DNA of 64,000 nt from Neisseria leonii (GCF_028776105.2 NZ_CP145606.1:1736001-1800000); one strand, 5' to 3'; shown: positions 54,858 through 64,000, counted from the first letter of the stretch. Translations and numbers: made by a program. Notes: generated from the sequence alone by a model not told the origin.

Positions 54858-55648
54858 TTGTCCAGCAGGCTGGGGTGCGGTGCGAACAAACCCTGACGCA
54901 TGGCGCGGCGTACATGACCCATAATGTCGCTTTCGGCAACGGTGAACAGTTGGTCGATGTTGTCGATGACATAGTAAATCGGCTGGATGCGATCGATGCG
55001 GTAGGGCGTGCGCAGTACGTCGCCGATGTCGAAGGCACGGTATTCGGGACGGCCGCTGAGGGCGTATTCGGTTTCCGAGGGCGAGCTGAGAATGCCGCCG
55101 CCGTAGATGCGGCGGTTTTCCGGCGTGCTGCCGACCAGGCCGAATTCGATGGTAAACCAGTACAGGCGTGCCAGAAAAACGCGCTCTTCTTTGTCGGCGG
55201 CCAATCCGAGGCGGCCGTAGGTTTCGTTGAAAGCGGCAAAGGCAGGGTGGGTCAGCAGGGGGCAGTGGCCGGCGATTTCGTGGAAAATGTCCGGTTCCTG
55301 GATGTAGTCGAAATCTTCGCGGCGGCGGATAAAAGTGGCGACGGGAAAGGCTTTGTCGGCGAGCAGGCCGAAAAAGCGGCCGAAGGAAATCAGGGCGGGT
55401 ACGGCGGCGGTGCGCCAGCCGGTGGCCGCCTGTAATACCGCGTCGATGTCGGGCAGCTGCGGTATGCGGTCGTGCGGCAGTTGCAGTTTGGCCAGCCCGT
55501 CGAGATATTCCTGACAGGCGCGGCCGGGCAGGTTGGCCTGTTGGCGGACAATCAGATCATGCCAGACGGCGTGTTCGGCAGGCGGGTAGTCGATGCGGCC
55601 GTTTTCGTCGGCTTCGCGGGCGAGATAATTGGGGGTGGGTTTCTCCAT
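54845..55648 (-). CDS. phhA: Phenylalanine-4-hydroxylase
   Basis: Iron- and pterin-dependent enzyme that converts phenylalanine to tyrosine. The 267-residue protein has the bacterial length (no N-terminal regulatory domain), the iron-binding HEIAGHCPLL (two His), the third ligand Glu in LYWFTIEFGL, and the pterin-binding region. Together with phhB it forms the complete bacterial system. Upstream lies an AT-rich region with a 20-base palindrome. The last codons run into the repeat cluster: the stop overlaps the reversed uptake sequence (CAGACGGCCTG). Confidence 0.95.
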   Translation of the reverse strand: MEKPTPNYLAREADENGRIDYPPAEHAVWHDLIVRQQANLPGRACQEYLDGLAKLQLPHDRIPQLPDIDAVLQAATGWRTAAVPALISFGRFFGLLADKAFPVATFIRRREDFDYIQEPDIFHEIAGHCPLLTHPAFAAFNETYGRLGLAADKEERVFLARLYWFTIEFGLVGSTPENRRIYGGGILSSPSETEYALSGRPEYRAFDIGDVLRTPYRIDRIQPIYYVIDNIDQLFTVAESDIMGHVRRAMRQGLFAPHPSLLDKQAV

Positions 55649-55705
55649 GGCGTACTCCTTGATTGGTATAAAATTGCTTGGTTTTTGCTGTTTTTGGATT
55701 TTCTG

Positions 55706-55725
55706 TTTAATAATATATTATTAAA
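55706..55725. promoter_or_regulatory. Perfect 20-base AT palindrome upstream of phhA
   Basis: TTTAATAATATATTATTAAA is a perfect palindrome about 60 bases ahead of the phhA start, in the AT-rich gap between phhA and the divergent photolyase gene. It could be an operator; its protein is unknown. Confidence 0.5.
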
Positions 55726-55883
55726 TAACAGTAATTTTGTCTTTTTTTTGAAGTTTGGCATTTTTATTCTCATTTGGCAATAGTTTTTCGTCGGTCGGCC
55801 CGGGGCGGTGCTGTTTGGGACGCTGACAGTGGGCGGGCAAAGGTTTTACAATAGCTTTCCGGCAATTTTCAGACGGCCTTTTT

Positions 55884-57260
55884 ATGATGCAGCCCTGTTC
55901 TTTGGTATGGTTCCGGCATGATTTGCGCGTGTTTGATCATGGTGCGTTGCAGGCAGCGGTGCGGCGCGGTTTGCCGGTGGTCGGGGTGTTTGTGGCCGAA
56001 AGTCCGGCGGACGGGCAGATGGCCGATGGCGGCCGACGGGCAGAGTTTGTGCATCAGTGTGTGCGGGATTTGCGGCGCAGTTTGGCGCAGCACGGTGTGC
56101 CGCTGTTTGTATTGACGGGCAGTGCGGATAAGGTATTGCCCGAATTTGCCGTGTATTGCGGTGCGGAGGCGGTGTTTTGCAGTGAAGAGGATGAACCCGA
56201 AGCACGTGCGCGCGACGGGCGTACGGCTGCCCGTCTGACGGCACACCGTATTGCGTTTCACGCGGTGCGTGGTCAGTCGGTATTTGCCCGATCGGATTTG
56301 CTGACACCGGACGGGCGGCCGCATACGGCGTTTTCGGCGTATCGGGAGGCGTGGCTGGCACGCTTTGATGCGGAGTACGGTACATGGCGGGTGCAGGACG
56401 ATTGGGCGGCATTGTATGAGCTGCAAAAGAGACTGCCCGACCGTTTGCGTTGTGCCCCGCCGCTGCCGTCGGCGGGTGGGGGCGGTTTTCTGCCGCTTGC
56501 GGGCGGGGAAGCGGCGGCGCAGACGGCCTTGGCCGGCTTTCTGCCGCATTTGGCCGGTTACGCGCAAAACCGCGATTTTCCTGCCAGAAAAGGGGCATCG
56601 CAGCTTTCCGTATATTTGCGTTACGGAACGTTGTCGGTCCGCCATACCGCCGGTTTGATCCGGCAGGCAGATGGCGGCAGCATCTGGCTGGACGGACTGA
56701 TCCGGCGCGAATTTTTCCGGCAGTTTTTTTATCATGTCCCCGATAAGGCGGGCGGGTACGCCGGGGCAGGGCAGGAGCGGCATTCCGCCGGTCTGGTGCG
56801 CTGGCGAAACGGTGAAACGGGTTATCCGCTGGTGGATGCGGCCATGCGCCATCTGGTGCAGACGGGCATGATGCACCACCGTCTGCGGCAGTTGTGTGCT
56901 TCTTTTCTGGTACACGGCCTGTTGATTGACTGGCGCGCGGGTGCCGACTGGTTTGCATGCCAGCTGTTGGATTTCGACCGGGCGGCCAATACCGGAAACT
57001 GGCGGCGTGTGGCGGCGGGTCTGCCTGCTTTCCGTCCGCCCGATCCGGTGTTGCAGTCGCGGAAAATCGATCCCGATGGCCGCTTTATCCGCCGCCACCT
57101 GCCGCAATTGGCGCATCTGGACAAAAATACCGTCCACGCTCCTTGGACGGTGAAAAACGGGATTAATACATTCGGCTATCCGCCGCCGCTGATCGATTAT
57201 GCCGGACAGCGCGCCAAAGCAGAGATGCGGCTGCGGGCCGCAAAGGAGGTTTCCCGATGA
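55884..57260 (+). CDS. phrB: Deoxyribodipyrimidine photolyase (cryptochrome/photolyase family)
   Basis: Repairs cyclobutane pyrimidine dimers with blue light, using FAD. The 458-residue protein has an N-terminal antenna domain (CSLVWFRHDLRVFDHGAL) and a C-terminal FAD domain (SQLSVYLRYGTLSVRH, RREFFRQFFYH, GYPLVDAAMRHLVQTGMMHHRLRQ). One odd point: the segment GNWRRVAAGLPAF replaces the common GNWQWVAGTGTDA, so one of the usual tryptophans is absent. The start codon is ATG 55884 or 55887. It overlaps the next small gene by four bases. Confidence 0.92.
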   Translation: MMQPCSLVWFRHDLRVFDHGALQAAVRRGLPVVGVFVAESPADGQMADGGRRAEFVHQCVRDLRRSLAQHGVPLFVLTGSADKVLPEFAVYCGAEAVFCSEEDEPEARARDGRTAARLTAHRIAFHAVRGQSVFARSDLLTPDGRPHTAFSAYREAWLARFDAEYGTWRVQDDWAALYELQKRLPDRLRCAPPLPSAGGGGFLPLAGGEAAAQTALAGFLPHLAGYAQNRDFPARKGASQLSVYLRYGTLSVRHTAGLIRQADGGSIWLDGLIRREFFRQFFYHVPDKAGGYAGAGQERHSAGLVRWRNGETGYPLVDAAMRHLVQTGMMHHRLRQLCASFLVHGLLIDWRAGADWFACQLLDFDRAANTGNWRRVAAGLPAFRPPDPVLQSRKIDPDGRFIRRHLPQLAHLDKNTVHAPWTVKNGINTFGYPPPLIDYAGQRAKAEMRLRAAKEVSR

Positions 57261-57538
57261 TGAAGTGCAAATGGTTTGCCCAAGCCGCGTTTTACCGTAA
57301 CTTGACGGTTTTCACCGCCGTAACCGGATCGCTGCTGATCTGGCGGCACGGCGGCGGTATCAGTTATGCGGCGTTTGCCGCCGTGCTGTTTCTGTTTGCC
57401 GGTGCATTGGTGGCGGTGGCGGCCGTTTTGCTGGCACTCAGGCAGCGCAGCCATGTGGTAGTGATACAGGGGTTGCTGCTGATGTTGTGGCAGATTGCTT
57501 TGCCGCTGGCTGTTTTGGCACGTTTGGACGGCGGATAA
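57257..57538 (+). CDS. Small membrane protein, unknown
   Basis: Protein of 93 residues with about three hydrophobic segments (around 14-28, 35-60 and 68-88). No motif I recognise. The start ATG overlaps the phrB stop, so the two are probably co-translated. No ribosome site other than AAGGAGG at 57244-57250, which is well placed. Function not assigned. Confidence 0.6.
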   Translation: MMKCKWFAQAAFYRNLTVFTAVTGSLLIWRHGGGISYAAFAAVLFLFAGALVAVAAVLLALRQRSHVVVIQGLLLMLWQIALPLAVLARLDGG

Positions 57539-57839
57539 GTTTGCGATATTGGGTGCCGGTTATTTTTTGGGGGCGGGCTGCGGTTTTGCCGATCGCTTCG
57601 GATCGGATTTGCCGCTTTGCAGGAGCGTTGCCATACCTGCTGTGGGTTGGTTTCCCGTTCGGGTATTTTGTTCTGTAACGGCTTTGACTGTTTGGCTGTG
57701 CGGGTTTGCACTCGGGGTGTAGAAACGGTACGGTACGCTGTTTTGGCTTAGCAGAAACCCGCTTCGCCCGTTTTAGCTTTGCAGAAACGGCGTACCGCGC
57801 CGTTTTCAGACGGCCTGTCGGGGTTATGGAAGGAAAGAG
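57539..57839. other. Intergenic region with repeat cluster
   Basis: This 301-base gap holds sequence without a supported gene, then a reversed repeat cluster at 57721-57814 (GCAGAAACCC, TTTTAGCTTTGCAGAAACGG, a GC hairpin and a reversed uptake sequence). The ribosome site of the META-domain gene follows. Confidence 0.6.
57721..57814 (-). repeat. Uptake-sequence-anchored repeat cluster (about 2-3 units)
   Basis: On the minus strand: GGCCGTCTGAAAACGGCG, GC hairpin, TTTCTGCAAAGCTAAAACG, TTTCTGCTAAGCCAAAAC, one worn unit. Confidence 0.8.
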
Positions 57840-58259
57840 ATGATGAAAAAAATAGGGTATCTGTCGGCAGTTTGGCTGTTGGCGGCGTGTACGGCGGTTA
57901 CGCCGCCGGTTGGGGCTGATATGCCTTTGGACGGACAGTGGCGTATACGGATGTTGGGTCAGTCTGCCGCACCGCAGGGGGCGGTGCTGGCGTTTGACCC
58001 TCAGGCGGAACGGCTGGCGGCGACGGCAGGCTGCAACCGCATCAACACGTCTTATCAGGCTTTGCCGCCCGCGCTGCGCTTCGGCCCGGCCGCTGCTACC
58101 CGTATGGCCTGCCCGCCCGAAACGCAGTCTGCCGAAACGGCGCTGCTGAATATTCTGACCCGTTCGGATCTGCACTACCGCATCAGCGGCGGCCGCCTGA
58201 TATTGCAGCAGGCGGACGGTACGGTGCTGTTGCAGGCGGAAAGGCTGCCGTCAGACTGA
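57840..58259 (+). CDS. META-domain (HslJ-like) lipoprotein
   Basis: Lipoprotein of 139 residues: signal peptide MMKKIGYLSAVWLLAAC with lipobox LAAC. The mature part is one META domain (LDGQWRIRMLG, AATAGCNRINTSYQ, ATRMACPPETQSAETALLNIL), as in HslJ and related heat-shock or stress proteins; exact function unknown. Start could be the first or second ATG (57840 or 57843). Ribosome site GGAAAGAG is just upstream. Confidence 0.88.
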   Translation: MMKKIGYLSAVWLLAACTAVTPPVGADMPLDGQWRIRMLGQSAAPQGAVLAFDPQAERLAATAGCNRINTSYQALPPALRFGPAAATRMACPPETQSAETALLNILTRSDLHYRISGGRLILQQADGTVLLQAERLPSD

Positions 58260-58466
58260 TTGGCCTGAGAGGCCGTGTGAATCTGGGCGGTATCGGGTTC
58301 TGGACTGCGGTTGCAGGCGGGGTTGGAAATCCGGTTGCTGTGCTTTGATGCGCGGGTCGGATTTCGCAGCCGCTCCGTGTGCGTCTGCCTTTTTCGGCAG
58401 CGTGGGCGGTTCTGATGAAGCTGGTGGGGCGGAAATCGGGTTCGGCAGGTGTACCATCGGGGCAAA

Positions 58467-58506
58467 AGGCCGTCTGAAACGCGTGTTTGCTGTTTCAGAC
58501 GGCCTT
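58467..58506. terminator. Paired uptake-sequence terminator behind accC
   Basis: AAGGCCGTCTGAAACG pairs with TGTTTCAGACGGCCTT, about 30 bases past the accC stop. The rest of the gap 58260-58533 contains no gene. Confidence 0.75.
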
Positions 58507-58533
58507 ATTACAGATTTTGATCGGATTTTCCGA

Positions 58534-59889
58534 TTACAGCTGCGCTTTGCGCGCTTCCAACCAGTGTTCCAGATAGTGGATGCTGACACCGCCTTCGATA
58601 AAGCCGGGGTCGGCGAAGAGGTCGCGGTGCAGCGGGGTGTTGGTTTTGATGCCCTGAACGGCCAATTCGGCCAGTGCTACGCGCATTTTGGCCATTGCCT
58701 GTTCGCGGGTTTTGCCGTGAACACAGACTTTTCCGATCAGGCTGTCGTAGTTCGGCGGAATGCGGTAGCCCTGATAAATGTGGCTGTCCACGCGTACGCC
58801 CAAGCCGCCGGGCAGGTGGCAGGTGGTAATCTGGCCGGGGCTGGGGATAAAGTTGTACGGGTCTTCGGCGTTGATACGGCATTCAAACGCATGGCCTTCG
58901 AGAACGATGTCTTCCTGACGGTATTGCAGCGGCTCGCCCGCCGCCACGCGCAATTGTTCCTGCACGATGTCCACGCCGCTGATCAGTTCGGTAACGGGGT
59001 GTTCCACCTGAACGCGCGTGTTCATTTCGATAAAGAAAAATTCGCCGTCTTCGTACAGAAATTCAAATGTACCCGCGCCGCGGTAGCCGATGCGTTGGCA
59101 GGCGGCCACACAGGCTTCGCCGATTTGGCGGCGTTCGGCTTCGGTAATGCCCGGTGCGGGGGCTTCTTCGATGACTTTCTGGTGCCGCCGCTGCATCGAG
59201 CAGTCGCGTTCGCCCAGATAAACTGCATTGCCGTGTTCGTCGGCCAATACCTGGATTTCGACATGGCGCGGCTTTTGCAGATAACGCTCCATATACACCA
59301 TCGGGTTGCCGAATGCGGCACCGGCTTCGGCTTTGGTCATTTCCACCGCACGCAGCAGGTCTTCTTTCTTTTCGACGACGCGCATACCGCGTCCGCCGCC
59401 ACCACCGGAGGCTTTGATAATGACGGGGAAACCGACTTGGTCGGCAATCGCCAGTACTTCCGCATCGTTGTCGGGCAGTGCGCCTTCCGAGCCGGGAACG
59501 CAGGGAACGCCTGCCGCAATCATGGCGTGTTTGGCGGAAACTTTATCGCCCATCAGGCGGATGGTATCGGCGCGCGGGCCGATGAAGACAAAGCCCGATT
59601 CTTCCACCTGCTCGGCAAAATCGGCGTTTTCGGCCAAAAAACCGTAACCGGGATGGATACCGTCGGCACCGGTCACTTCGGCGGCGGCGATGATGGCAGG
59701 AACGTTCAGGTAGCTTTGCGGAGAAGGTGAGGGGCCGATGCACACCGATTCGTCGGCCAGTTTGACGTGCAGGCTGTCGCGGTCGGCTTCGGAGTGTACG
59801 GCCACGGTGGCAATGCCCATTTCGCGGCAGGCGCGCAGGATGCGCAGCGCGATTTCGCCCCGGTTGGCGATGAGAACTTTTTTCAGCAT
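58534..59889 (-). CDS. accC: Biotin carboxylase (acetyl-CoA carboxylase subunit)
   Basis: ATP-dependent carboxylation of biotin on AccB, first half-reaction of fatty-acid synthesis. The 451-residue protein shows [26 protein letters not shown], the ATP-grasp glycine loop [30 protein letters not shown] and [13 protein letters not shown]. It lies 106 bases behind accB, with an uptake-sequence hairpin between. Confidence 0.98.
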   Translation of the reverse strand: MLKKVLIANRGEIALRILRACREMGIATVAVHSEADRDSLHVKLADESVCIGPSPSPQSYLNVPAIIAAAEVTGADGIHPGYGFLAENADFAEQVEESGFVFIGPRADTIRLMGDKVSAKHAMIAAGVPCVPGSEGALPDNDAEVLAIADQVGFPVIIKASGGGGGRGMRVVEKKEDLLRAVEMTKAEAGAAFGNPMVYMERYLQKPRHVEIQVLADEHGNAVYLGERDCSMQRRHQKVIEEAPAPGITEAERRQIGEACVAACQRIGYRGAGTFEFLYEDGEFFFIEMNTRVQVEHPVTELISGVDIVQEQLRVAAGEPLQYRQEDIVLEGHAFECRINAEDPYNFIPSPGQITTCHLPGGLGVRVDSHIYQGYRIPPNYDSLIGKVCVHGKTREQAMAKMRVALAELAVQGIKTNTPLHRDLFADPGFIEGGVSIHYLEHWLEARKAQL

Positions 59890-59945
59890 GGCATTCTTTC
59901 AAGATACGGCCGGAACGGTCCGGCAACAGGGAGGGCAGCGGCGTT

Positions 59946-59978
59946 TTCAGACGGCCGGTCAGGCAGGCCGTCTGAACA
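59946..59978. terminator. Uptake-sequence hairpin between accB and accC
   Basis: TTTTCAGACGGCC and GGCCGTCTGAA with a nine-base loop, within the operon; may tune the amount of accC message. Confidence 0.5.
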
Positions 59979-59995
59979 ATGTGCGGCCAAGGTGT

Positions 59996-60457
59996 TTACT
60001 CGATAATGAACAGCGGTTCGCCGAATTCGACGGGCTGGCCGTTTTCCACCAGAATTTCTTTTACCACGCCGGATTTTTCCGCTTCGATTTCGTTCATCAG
60101 CTTCATGGCTTCGATGATGCACAAAGTATCGCCTGCTTTGACGGTTTGGCCGACTTCGACGAAAGGTGCCGCCGTCGGGCTGGGGGCGCGGTAGAACGTG
60201 CCGACCATCGGCGAGCGTTGTGCATTGCTCAAATCGGCCGCAGGTGCTGCCGCAGGAGCAGCAGGGGCGGGTGCGGCAGACGGAACGGCGGCGGGCGCAG
60301 GGGCGGCGGCCATCGGTGCAGGAGCGGCATAAACGGCAGCCTGCGGCGCGGTGGTGCGCGTGATGCGTACTTTTTCTTCGCCTTCGGTTACTTCGATTTC
60401 GGCAATGCCCGATTCTTCCACCAGGTCGATCAGTTTTTTCAGTTTGCGTAAGTCCAT
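59996..60457 (-). CDS. accB: Biotin carboxyl carrier protein
   Basis: Carrier subunit of acetyl-CoA carboxylase. The 153-residue protein has an N-terminal part ([18 protein letters not shown]), an alanine/proline-rich linker (about 40-75) and the biotinyl domain with the biotin lysine in [13 protein letters not shown]. The ATG at 60455-60457 has AAAGGAAA upstream; the longer frame is not supported. Confidence 0.97.
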   Translation of the reverse strand: MDLRKLKKLIDLVEESGIAEIEVTEGEEKVRITRTTAPQAAVYAAPAPMAAAPAPAAVPSAAPAPAAPAAAPAADLSNAQRSPMVGTFYRAPSPTAAPFVEVGQTVKAGDTLCIIEAMKLMNEIEAEKSGVVKEILVENGQPVEFGEPLFIIE

Positions 60458-60933
60458 GGGATTTCCTTTTGCAGAACGCCCGTTGGTTCGGGCGCGGTGA
60501 ACCGCACCGGCGGTACACAAAATTTTACCGGTCTGCGCGTGCCGGGCAGGCCGTCTGAAATATGAAACTGCCGGCAGAAAGCAGGCGGCAGGCGGAATCA
60601 TTTTTACCAAAATGCTGCCAAATGTCCAGCAAAATATCGAAAAACGGGCAAAAAAGCGTGTTTTTGTTTATATCTTAATTTTTTGCTTCGGAGCGTCCGC
60701 TGAGGGATAGAGTGTTTATTCTATTGAATTTGATGGTGTTTTAAGCTGAATAAAACTGAAAAAAAGATACCGTGAAGTTTTGTTAAGCTTCTTCGGACTC
60801 TATATATCAGCCGTGGGGCGGATTCGGATTTCGGGTTTGTGCGGGGTGGCGGGCGGGTACGGCAAGCAGATAAGGCGGGTAAAAACAGGCCGTCTGAAAG
60901 GCGGATGCTTTCAGACGGCCCGTCTGCGGCGGG
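60458..60933. other. Intergenic region ahead of accB and behind ppk
   Basis: This 476-base gap holds a GC-rich part with an uptake sequence at about 60549, an AT-rich part (60600-60790) that should contain the accB promoter, and a paired uptake-sequence terminator at 60888-60920 behind ppk. I cannot place a promoter with confidence and see no gene. Confidence 0.55.
60888..60920. terminator. Paired uptake-sequence terminator behind ppk
   Basis: AGGCCGTCTGAAAGG pairs with CTTTCAGACGGCC, fourteen bases past the ppk stop. Confidence 0.75.
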
Positions 60934-62988
60934 TCAGCTGCCGTATTGCTGCCACAGGGCTTCCTGCATACTGCATTCTGCGTCTTCGCCCGCTTCGGCG
61001 CGCAGATAGCTGCCGTCGGGCTGCATCAGCCACGCCTGGCGGTTGTCGGCCAGTGCCAGCGTGATGCTTTCGCGTACCACGCGCGCTTTGAGGTCGGGGT
61101 GTTCGATCGGGGTGCAGGTTTCGATACGGCGGAAAAAGTTGCGTGCCATCCAGTCGGCGCTGGAAATATAGACGTTTTCGGTACCGTCGTTATAGAAGTA
61201 GTAAACGCGCGCGTGTTCGAGCTGGCGGCCGATAATCGAGCGCACGCGGATGTTGTCCGACAGTCCCGGTACCTGCGGGCGCAGTGCGCACATGCCGCGC
61301 ACAATCAGGTCGATTTCCACGCCGGCGGCCGAGGCTTCGTACAGGGCCTCGATAATGCCCGGCTCGATCAGTGAGTTCATTTTGGCGCAAATCTGCGCAC
61401 GGCGGCCGGCTTGGGCGTGTTCTGTTTCGCGGGCGATGTTTTCCAGCAGCATTTTGTGCAGGGTAAACGGGCTTTGGTAGAGCTTGTTGAGACTGAGCGG
61501 CTGCCCCAGGCCGGTGATGGACAGAAATAAGGTGTTGATGTCGGCGGTCATGCCGTCATCTGCGGTCAGCAGGCCGAAGTCGGTGTAAATGCGGGAAGTG
61601 CCGGCGTGGTAGTTGCCGGTACCCAGATGGGCGTAGCGTTTGAGTACGCCGTTTTCCCGCCGGATGACCAGTGCCATTTTGGCGTGGACTTTGTAGCCGA
61701 ATACGCCGTATACCACGTGTGCGCCCGCGTCTTCCAGCTGCTGTGCCCAGCTGACGTTGTTGGCTTCGTCAAAGCGCGCCATCAGTTCGACCACGACCGT
61801 TACCTGTTTGCCCGCCAGTGCGGCTTTGAGCAGGGCGGCGGCCAGTTCGGAATGGGAACCGGTACGGTAAATCGTCATTTTGATGGCGACCACATCGGGG
61901 TCGGCGGCCGCTTCGCGGATAAAGCGCACCACCGGTTCGAAGGACTGGTAGGGGTGGTGCAGCAGCACGGGCGCCCGCTGGACGGCGCGGATAACCGATT
62001 TGTTTTTTGCCAGATTTTTCGGCAGGCCGGGATTGCGCGGGGGAAATTTCAAATCGGGGCGCGCCACCATGTCGGGGACGGCCATCAGGCGCACCAGGTT
62101 GACCGGTCCGTTTACGCGGTACAGCCCGCTCTCTTCGAGTTTGAACTGATCCAGCAGGAAGCGGCTGATATGGCGGGGACAGGTTTCGGAAACTTCGAGG
62201 CGCACACCGTCGCCGTATTCGCGGTCGTGCAGCTCGCTCTGAATGGCGGTGCGCAGATTGGTCAGGTCTTCTTCGGCGACGGTCAGGTCGCTGTCGCGCG
62301 TCAGGCGGAACTGGTGGCAGCCTTTGACTTCCATGCCGGGGAACAGGTGGTGGACGTATTCGTGCAGAATGGAGGATAAAAAGACAAAGCCGTGTTCGTT
62401 GCCGCAGAGATCGGCTGGCAGTTTGACGACGCGCGGCAGAATGCGCGGTGCCTGTACGATGGCCATGCCGGAGGTGCGGCCGAAAGCGTCGGTGCCTTCC
62501 AGTTCCACTGCGAAATTGAGCGATTTGTTGGACGGGCGGGGGAAGGGGTGGGCGGATACCAGGCCGATGGGGGTCAGCACCGGCAGCAGTTCGCGGCGGA
62601 AATAGTCTTCAATCCATTCGCGCTGTGCGGCCGTCCAGTTGCGGCGGCGGTAAAAATGGATGCCTTCGCGGCCGAGGGCGGGTTGGAGCTGTTCGTTGAA
62701 CAGTGTGTATTGTTCGTGAATCAGACGGCGTGCCGTTTCGCCGGCGGCGGTCAGGGTCTGCTGCGCGGTCAGACCGCTGTCGAGCAGGGCGTTCGGGTTT
62801 TGTTTGTGCCGGCGTTTCAGGTAAGCCATGCGCACTTCGAAAAATTCGTCGAGATTGGACGAGACGATGCACAAAAAGCGCAGCCGTTCCAGCAGCGGGA
62901 CGCGTTCGTCCTGCGCCTGCGCCAAGACGCGGCGGTTGAATTCCAGAAGGCTTTGTTCGCGGCAGAGCAGACGGTGGGATTGGGGCAT
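60934..62988 (-). CDS. ppk: Polyphosphate kinase 1
   Basis: Makes long-chain polyphosphate from ATP. The 684-residue protein has the N-terminal domain (LLEFNRRVLAQAQDERVPLLERLRFLCIVSSNLDEFFEVR), the phosphorylated histidine in GYKVHAKMALVIRRE, GTGNYHAGTSRIYTDFG and the second histidine domain near SADWMARNF. Length is standard. The gene stands alone, divergent from rsmJ. Confidence 0.97.
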   Translation of the reverse strand: MPQSHRLLCREQSLLEFNRRVLAQAQDERVPLLERLRFLCIVSSNLDEFFEVRMAYLKRRHKQNPNALLDSGLTAQQTLTAAGETARRLIHEQYTLFNEQLQPALGREGIHFYRRRNWTAAQREWIEDYFRRELLPVLTPIGLVSAHPFPRPSNKSLNFAVELEGTDAFGRTSGMAIVQAPRILPRVVKLPADLCGNEHGFVFLSSILHEYVHHLFPGMEVKGCHQFRLTRDSDLTVAEEDLTNLRTAIQSELHDREYGDGVRLEVSETCPRHISRFLLDQFKLEESGLYRVNGPVNLVRLMAVPDMVARPDLKFPPRNPGLPKNLAKNKSVIRAVQRAPVLLHHPYQSFEPVVRFIREAAADPDVVAIKMTIYRTGSHSELAAALLKAALAGKQVTVVVELMARFDEANNVSWAQQLEDAGAHVVYGVFGYKVHAKMALVIRRENGVLKRYAHLGTGNYHAGTSRIYTDFGLLTADDGMTADINTLFLSITGLGQPLSLNKLYQSPFTLHKMLLENIARETEHAQAGRRAQICAKMNSLIEPGIIEALYEASAAGVEIDLIVRGMCALRPQVPGLSDNIRVRSIIGRQLEHARVYYFYNDGTENVYISSADWMARNFFRRIETCTPIEHPDLKARVVRESITLALADNRQAWLMQPDGSYLRAEAGEDAECSMQEALWQQYGS

Positions 62989-63179
62989 GGCCGGTTCCTT
63001 GGTGGCAGATGGAAAAAAACATTATAGCAAAGCCTTTTTGACAGAAATATGGCAGCGGGGCGGTGTTGATGCCGTCTGAAAACAAACGGTGCCGCTTTTT
63101 TTCGGGCGGCCTGCGGCGCGGTTTTGCATGCGGAGGATTGCTGTGCTAGTCTGCGGGCGCGAAAACGGGAGGGACGGGT

Positions 63180-63923
63180 ATGACGGAAATTGCAGTCTGG
63201 CGTACCGCCGATGCGGTGCCGGTGGAAGATTACGGTTTGGCCGAAACAGACAGGCCGCCTGAAACGGGGCTGTATCTGCTGGCCGACGGCAGCGGTGTGA
63301 GTTTGTGCAAAAGCGGCGAGAAAGGGCGGGTGCGTGCCGAGTTTGCCGAAGGGGCGGCACAGCACCGGCGCACACAGGGCGGCGGCGAACTGATTGCCCG
63401 GGCGGTGAACCATACTGCCTGCCCGTCGGTGTGGGACGCGACGGGCGGTTTGGGGCGCGATGCGTTTGTGCTGGCCTCGCTGGGTTTGAATGTGAAAGTG
63501 TTCGAGCGGCATCCGGCCGTGGCTGCTCTGTTTTCAGACGGCCTCAGGCGGGCGGCGGCCGACCCCGATGCGGCAGCGGCAGCGGCGCGGATCGAACTGG
63601 TATACGCCGATGCGGCGGCATATATGGACACGGCGCAGGAACGCCCCGATGTGGTGTATCTCGATCCGATGTATCCGGTGCGCCGCAAATCGGCAGCGGT
63701 CAAAAAAGAAATGGCGTATTTTCACGAGCTGGTAGGTGCGGCGGAGGCCGGTGATGAAGCGGCATTGTTGGCGGCGGCACGCCGCTGCGCCAAAAAACGG
63801 GTGGTGGTCAAACGGCCGCGGCTGGGCGACTGTCTGGCCGGTGAGCCGCCTGCTTATCATTACGGCGGCAAATCCACACGGTTTGATGTGTATCTGCCGT
63901 TTTTTCCGCAACAGGACGATTAA
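63180..63923 (+). CDS. rsmJ: 16S rRNA (guanine-1516-N2) methyltransferase RsmJ
   Basis: SAM-dependent methyltransferase of 247 residues. It has the SAM loop WDATGGLGRDAFVLASLG, the acidic residue in VKVFERHP, the catalytic DPMYPVRRKSA, and a C-terminal VVKRPRLGDCL ... KSTRFDVYLP, all typical of RsmJ (UPF0341). An uptake sequence lies inside near 63531. The next gene starts ten bases downstream. Confidence 0.93.
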   Translation: MTEIAVWRTADAVPVEDYGLAETDRPPETGLYLLADGSGVSLCKSGEKGRVRAEFAEGAAQHRRTQGGGELIARAVNHTACPSVWDATGGLGRDAFVLASLGLNVKVFERHPAVAALFSDGLRRAAADPDAAAAAARIELVYADAAAYMDTAQERPDVVYLDPMYPVRRKSAAVKKEMAYFHELVGAAEAGDEAALLAAARRCAKKRVVVKRPRLGDCLAGEPPAYHYGGKSTRFDVYLPFFPQQDD

Positions 63924-63932
63924 GGAAGGCGT

Positions 63933-64000
63933 ATGGAAGTGCCGCAGTTTGAGCATATTTTGAGCCGTGCGCTGCACGATGCGCTGTGGCGGCGCGTGCA
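63933..64000 (+). CDS. Start of an unidentified gene (runs off the window)
   Basis: The ATG at 63933 has AAGGAAGG six bases upstream and opens 22 codons (MEVPQFEHILSRALHDALWR) to the window edge. It follows rsmJ by ten bases and is probably in its operon. Too short to identify. Confidence 0.6.
   Translation, partial: MEVPQFEHILSRALHDALWRRV

Overview
The window comes from a GC-rich betaproteobacterium of the family Neisseriaceae, most likely the genus Neisseria. The direct evidence is dozens of copies of the DNA uptake sequence core GCCGTCTGAA, mostly in the 12-base form AGGCCGTCTGAA, scattered between genes, inside some genes, and as inverted pairs that form hairpins behind genes. Gene order also fits: def-fmt-rsmB-ntrYX, dprA-smg-topA and dapB-bamE-fur-aat are runs I recall from Neisseria chromosomes. 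I cannot name the species.

Layout. 1-1.0 kb: the start of an SbmA/YddA-type ABC protein, divergent from a TonB-dependent siderophore receptor (1.4-3.7 kb). 4.2-10.9 kb: a leftward run ntrX-ntrY-DUF4390-rsmB-fmt-def. 11.0-15.1 kb: dprA, smg and topA rightward. 15.2-16.4 kb: two small secreted proteins of unknown function, divergent from a small XRE repressor across a clear palindrome. 16.5-20.4 kb: mltA, a D-2-hydroxyacid dehydrogenase, an NfsA-type nitroreductase and an FKBP prolyl isomerase. 20.75-21.95 kb: a string of single-gene cassettes (GIY-YIG nuclease, ASCH protein) separated by a short intergenic repeat. 22-28.4 kb: an RNB exoribonuclease, thiC with a TPP riboswitch, purB, an alanine-rich lipoprotein and tRNA-Lys. 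28.6-31.5 kb: a Fur-boxed efeO-efeB pair and an lgt remnant. 31.6-35.8 kb: a second, nearly identical GIY-YIG cassette in inverted orientation, then uvrD, an OsmC protein and parA. 35.9-41.2 kb: a compact DNA phosphorothioation (Dnd-like) island made of an XRE repressor with two operators, dndC, a small protein, dndD, and a DndE-like/FtsK-like ATPase gene broken by a one-base frameshift. 41.4-46.0 kb: a siderophore-use module (AraC regulator, TonB receptor, esterase). 46.1-53.8 kb: metG, waaA, dapB, bamE, fur, aat and dapD. 54.2-55.6 kb: phhB and phhA. 55.9-58.3 kb: a photolyase, a small membrane protein and a META-domain lipoprotein. 58.5-64 kb: accC, accB, ppk, rsmJ and the start of one more gene.

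Themes. Housekeeping genes alternate with accessory units. Iron uptake recurs: two TonB receptors, a ferric-siderophore esterase, EfeO/EfeB and Fur itself. The defence-type element is the Dnd-like island, which lacks dndA, dndB and the usual restriction genes in this window.

The least explained feature is an intergenic repeat family. A typical copy is one uptake sequence, then a GC hairpin, then one to eight units containing TTTCTGCGAAGCTAAAAC. It borders several accessory genes (both GIY-YIG copies, ASCH, phhB, efeB) and, at phhB, forms a large inverted repeat around the gene. All function calls were made by eye from motifs and length; no database search was run.
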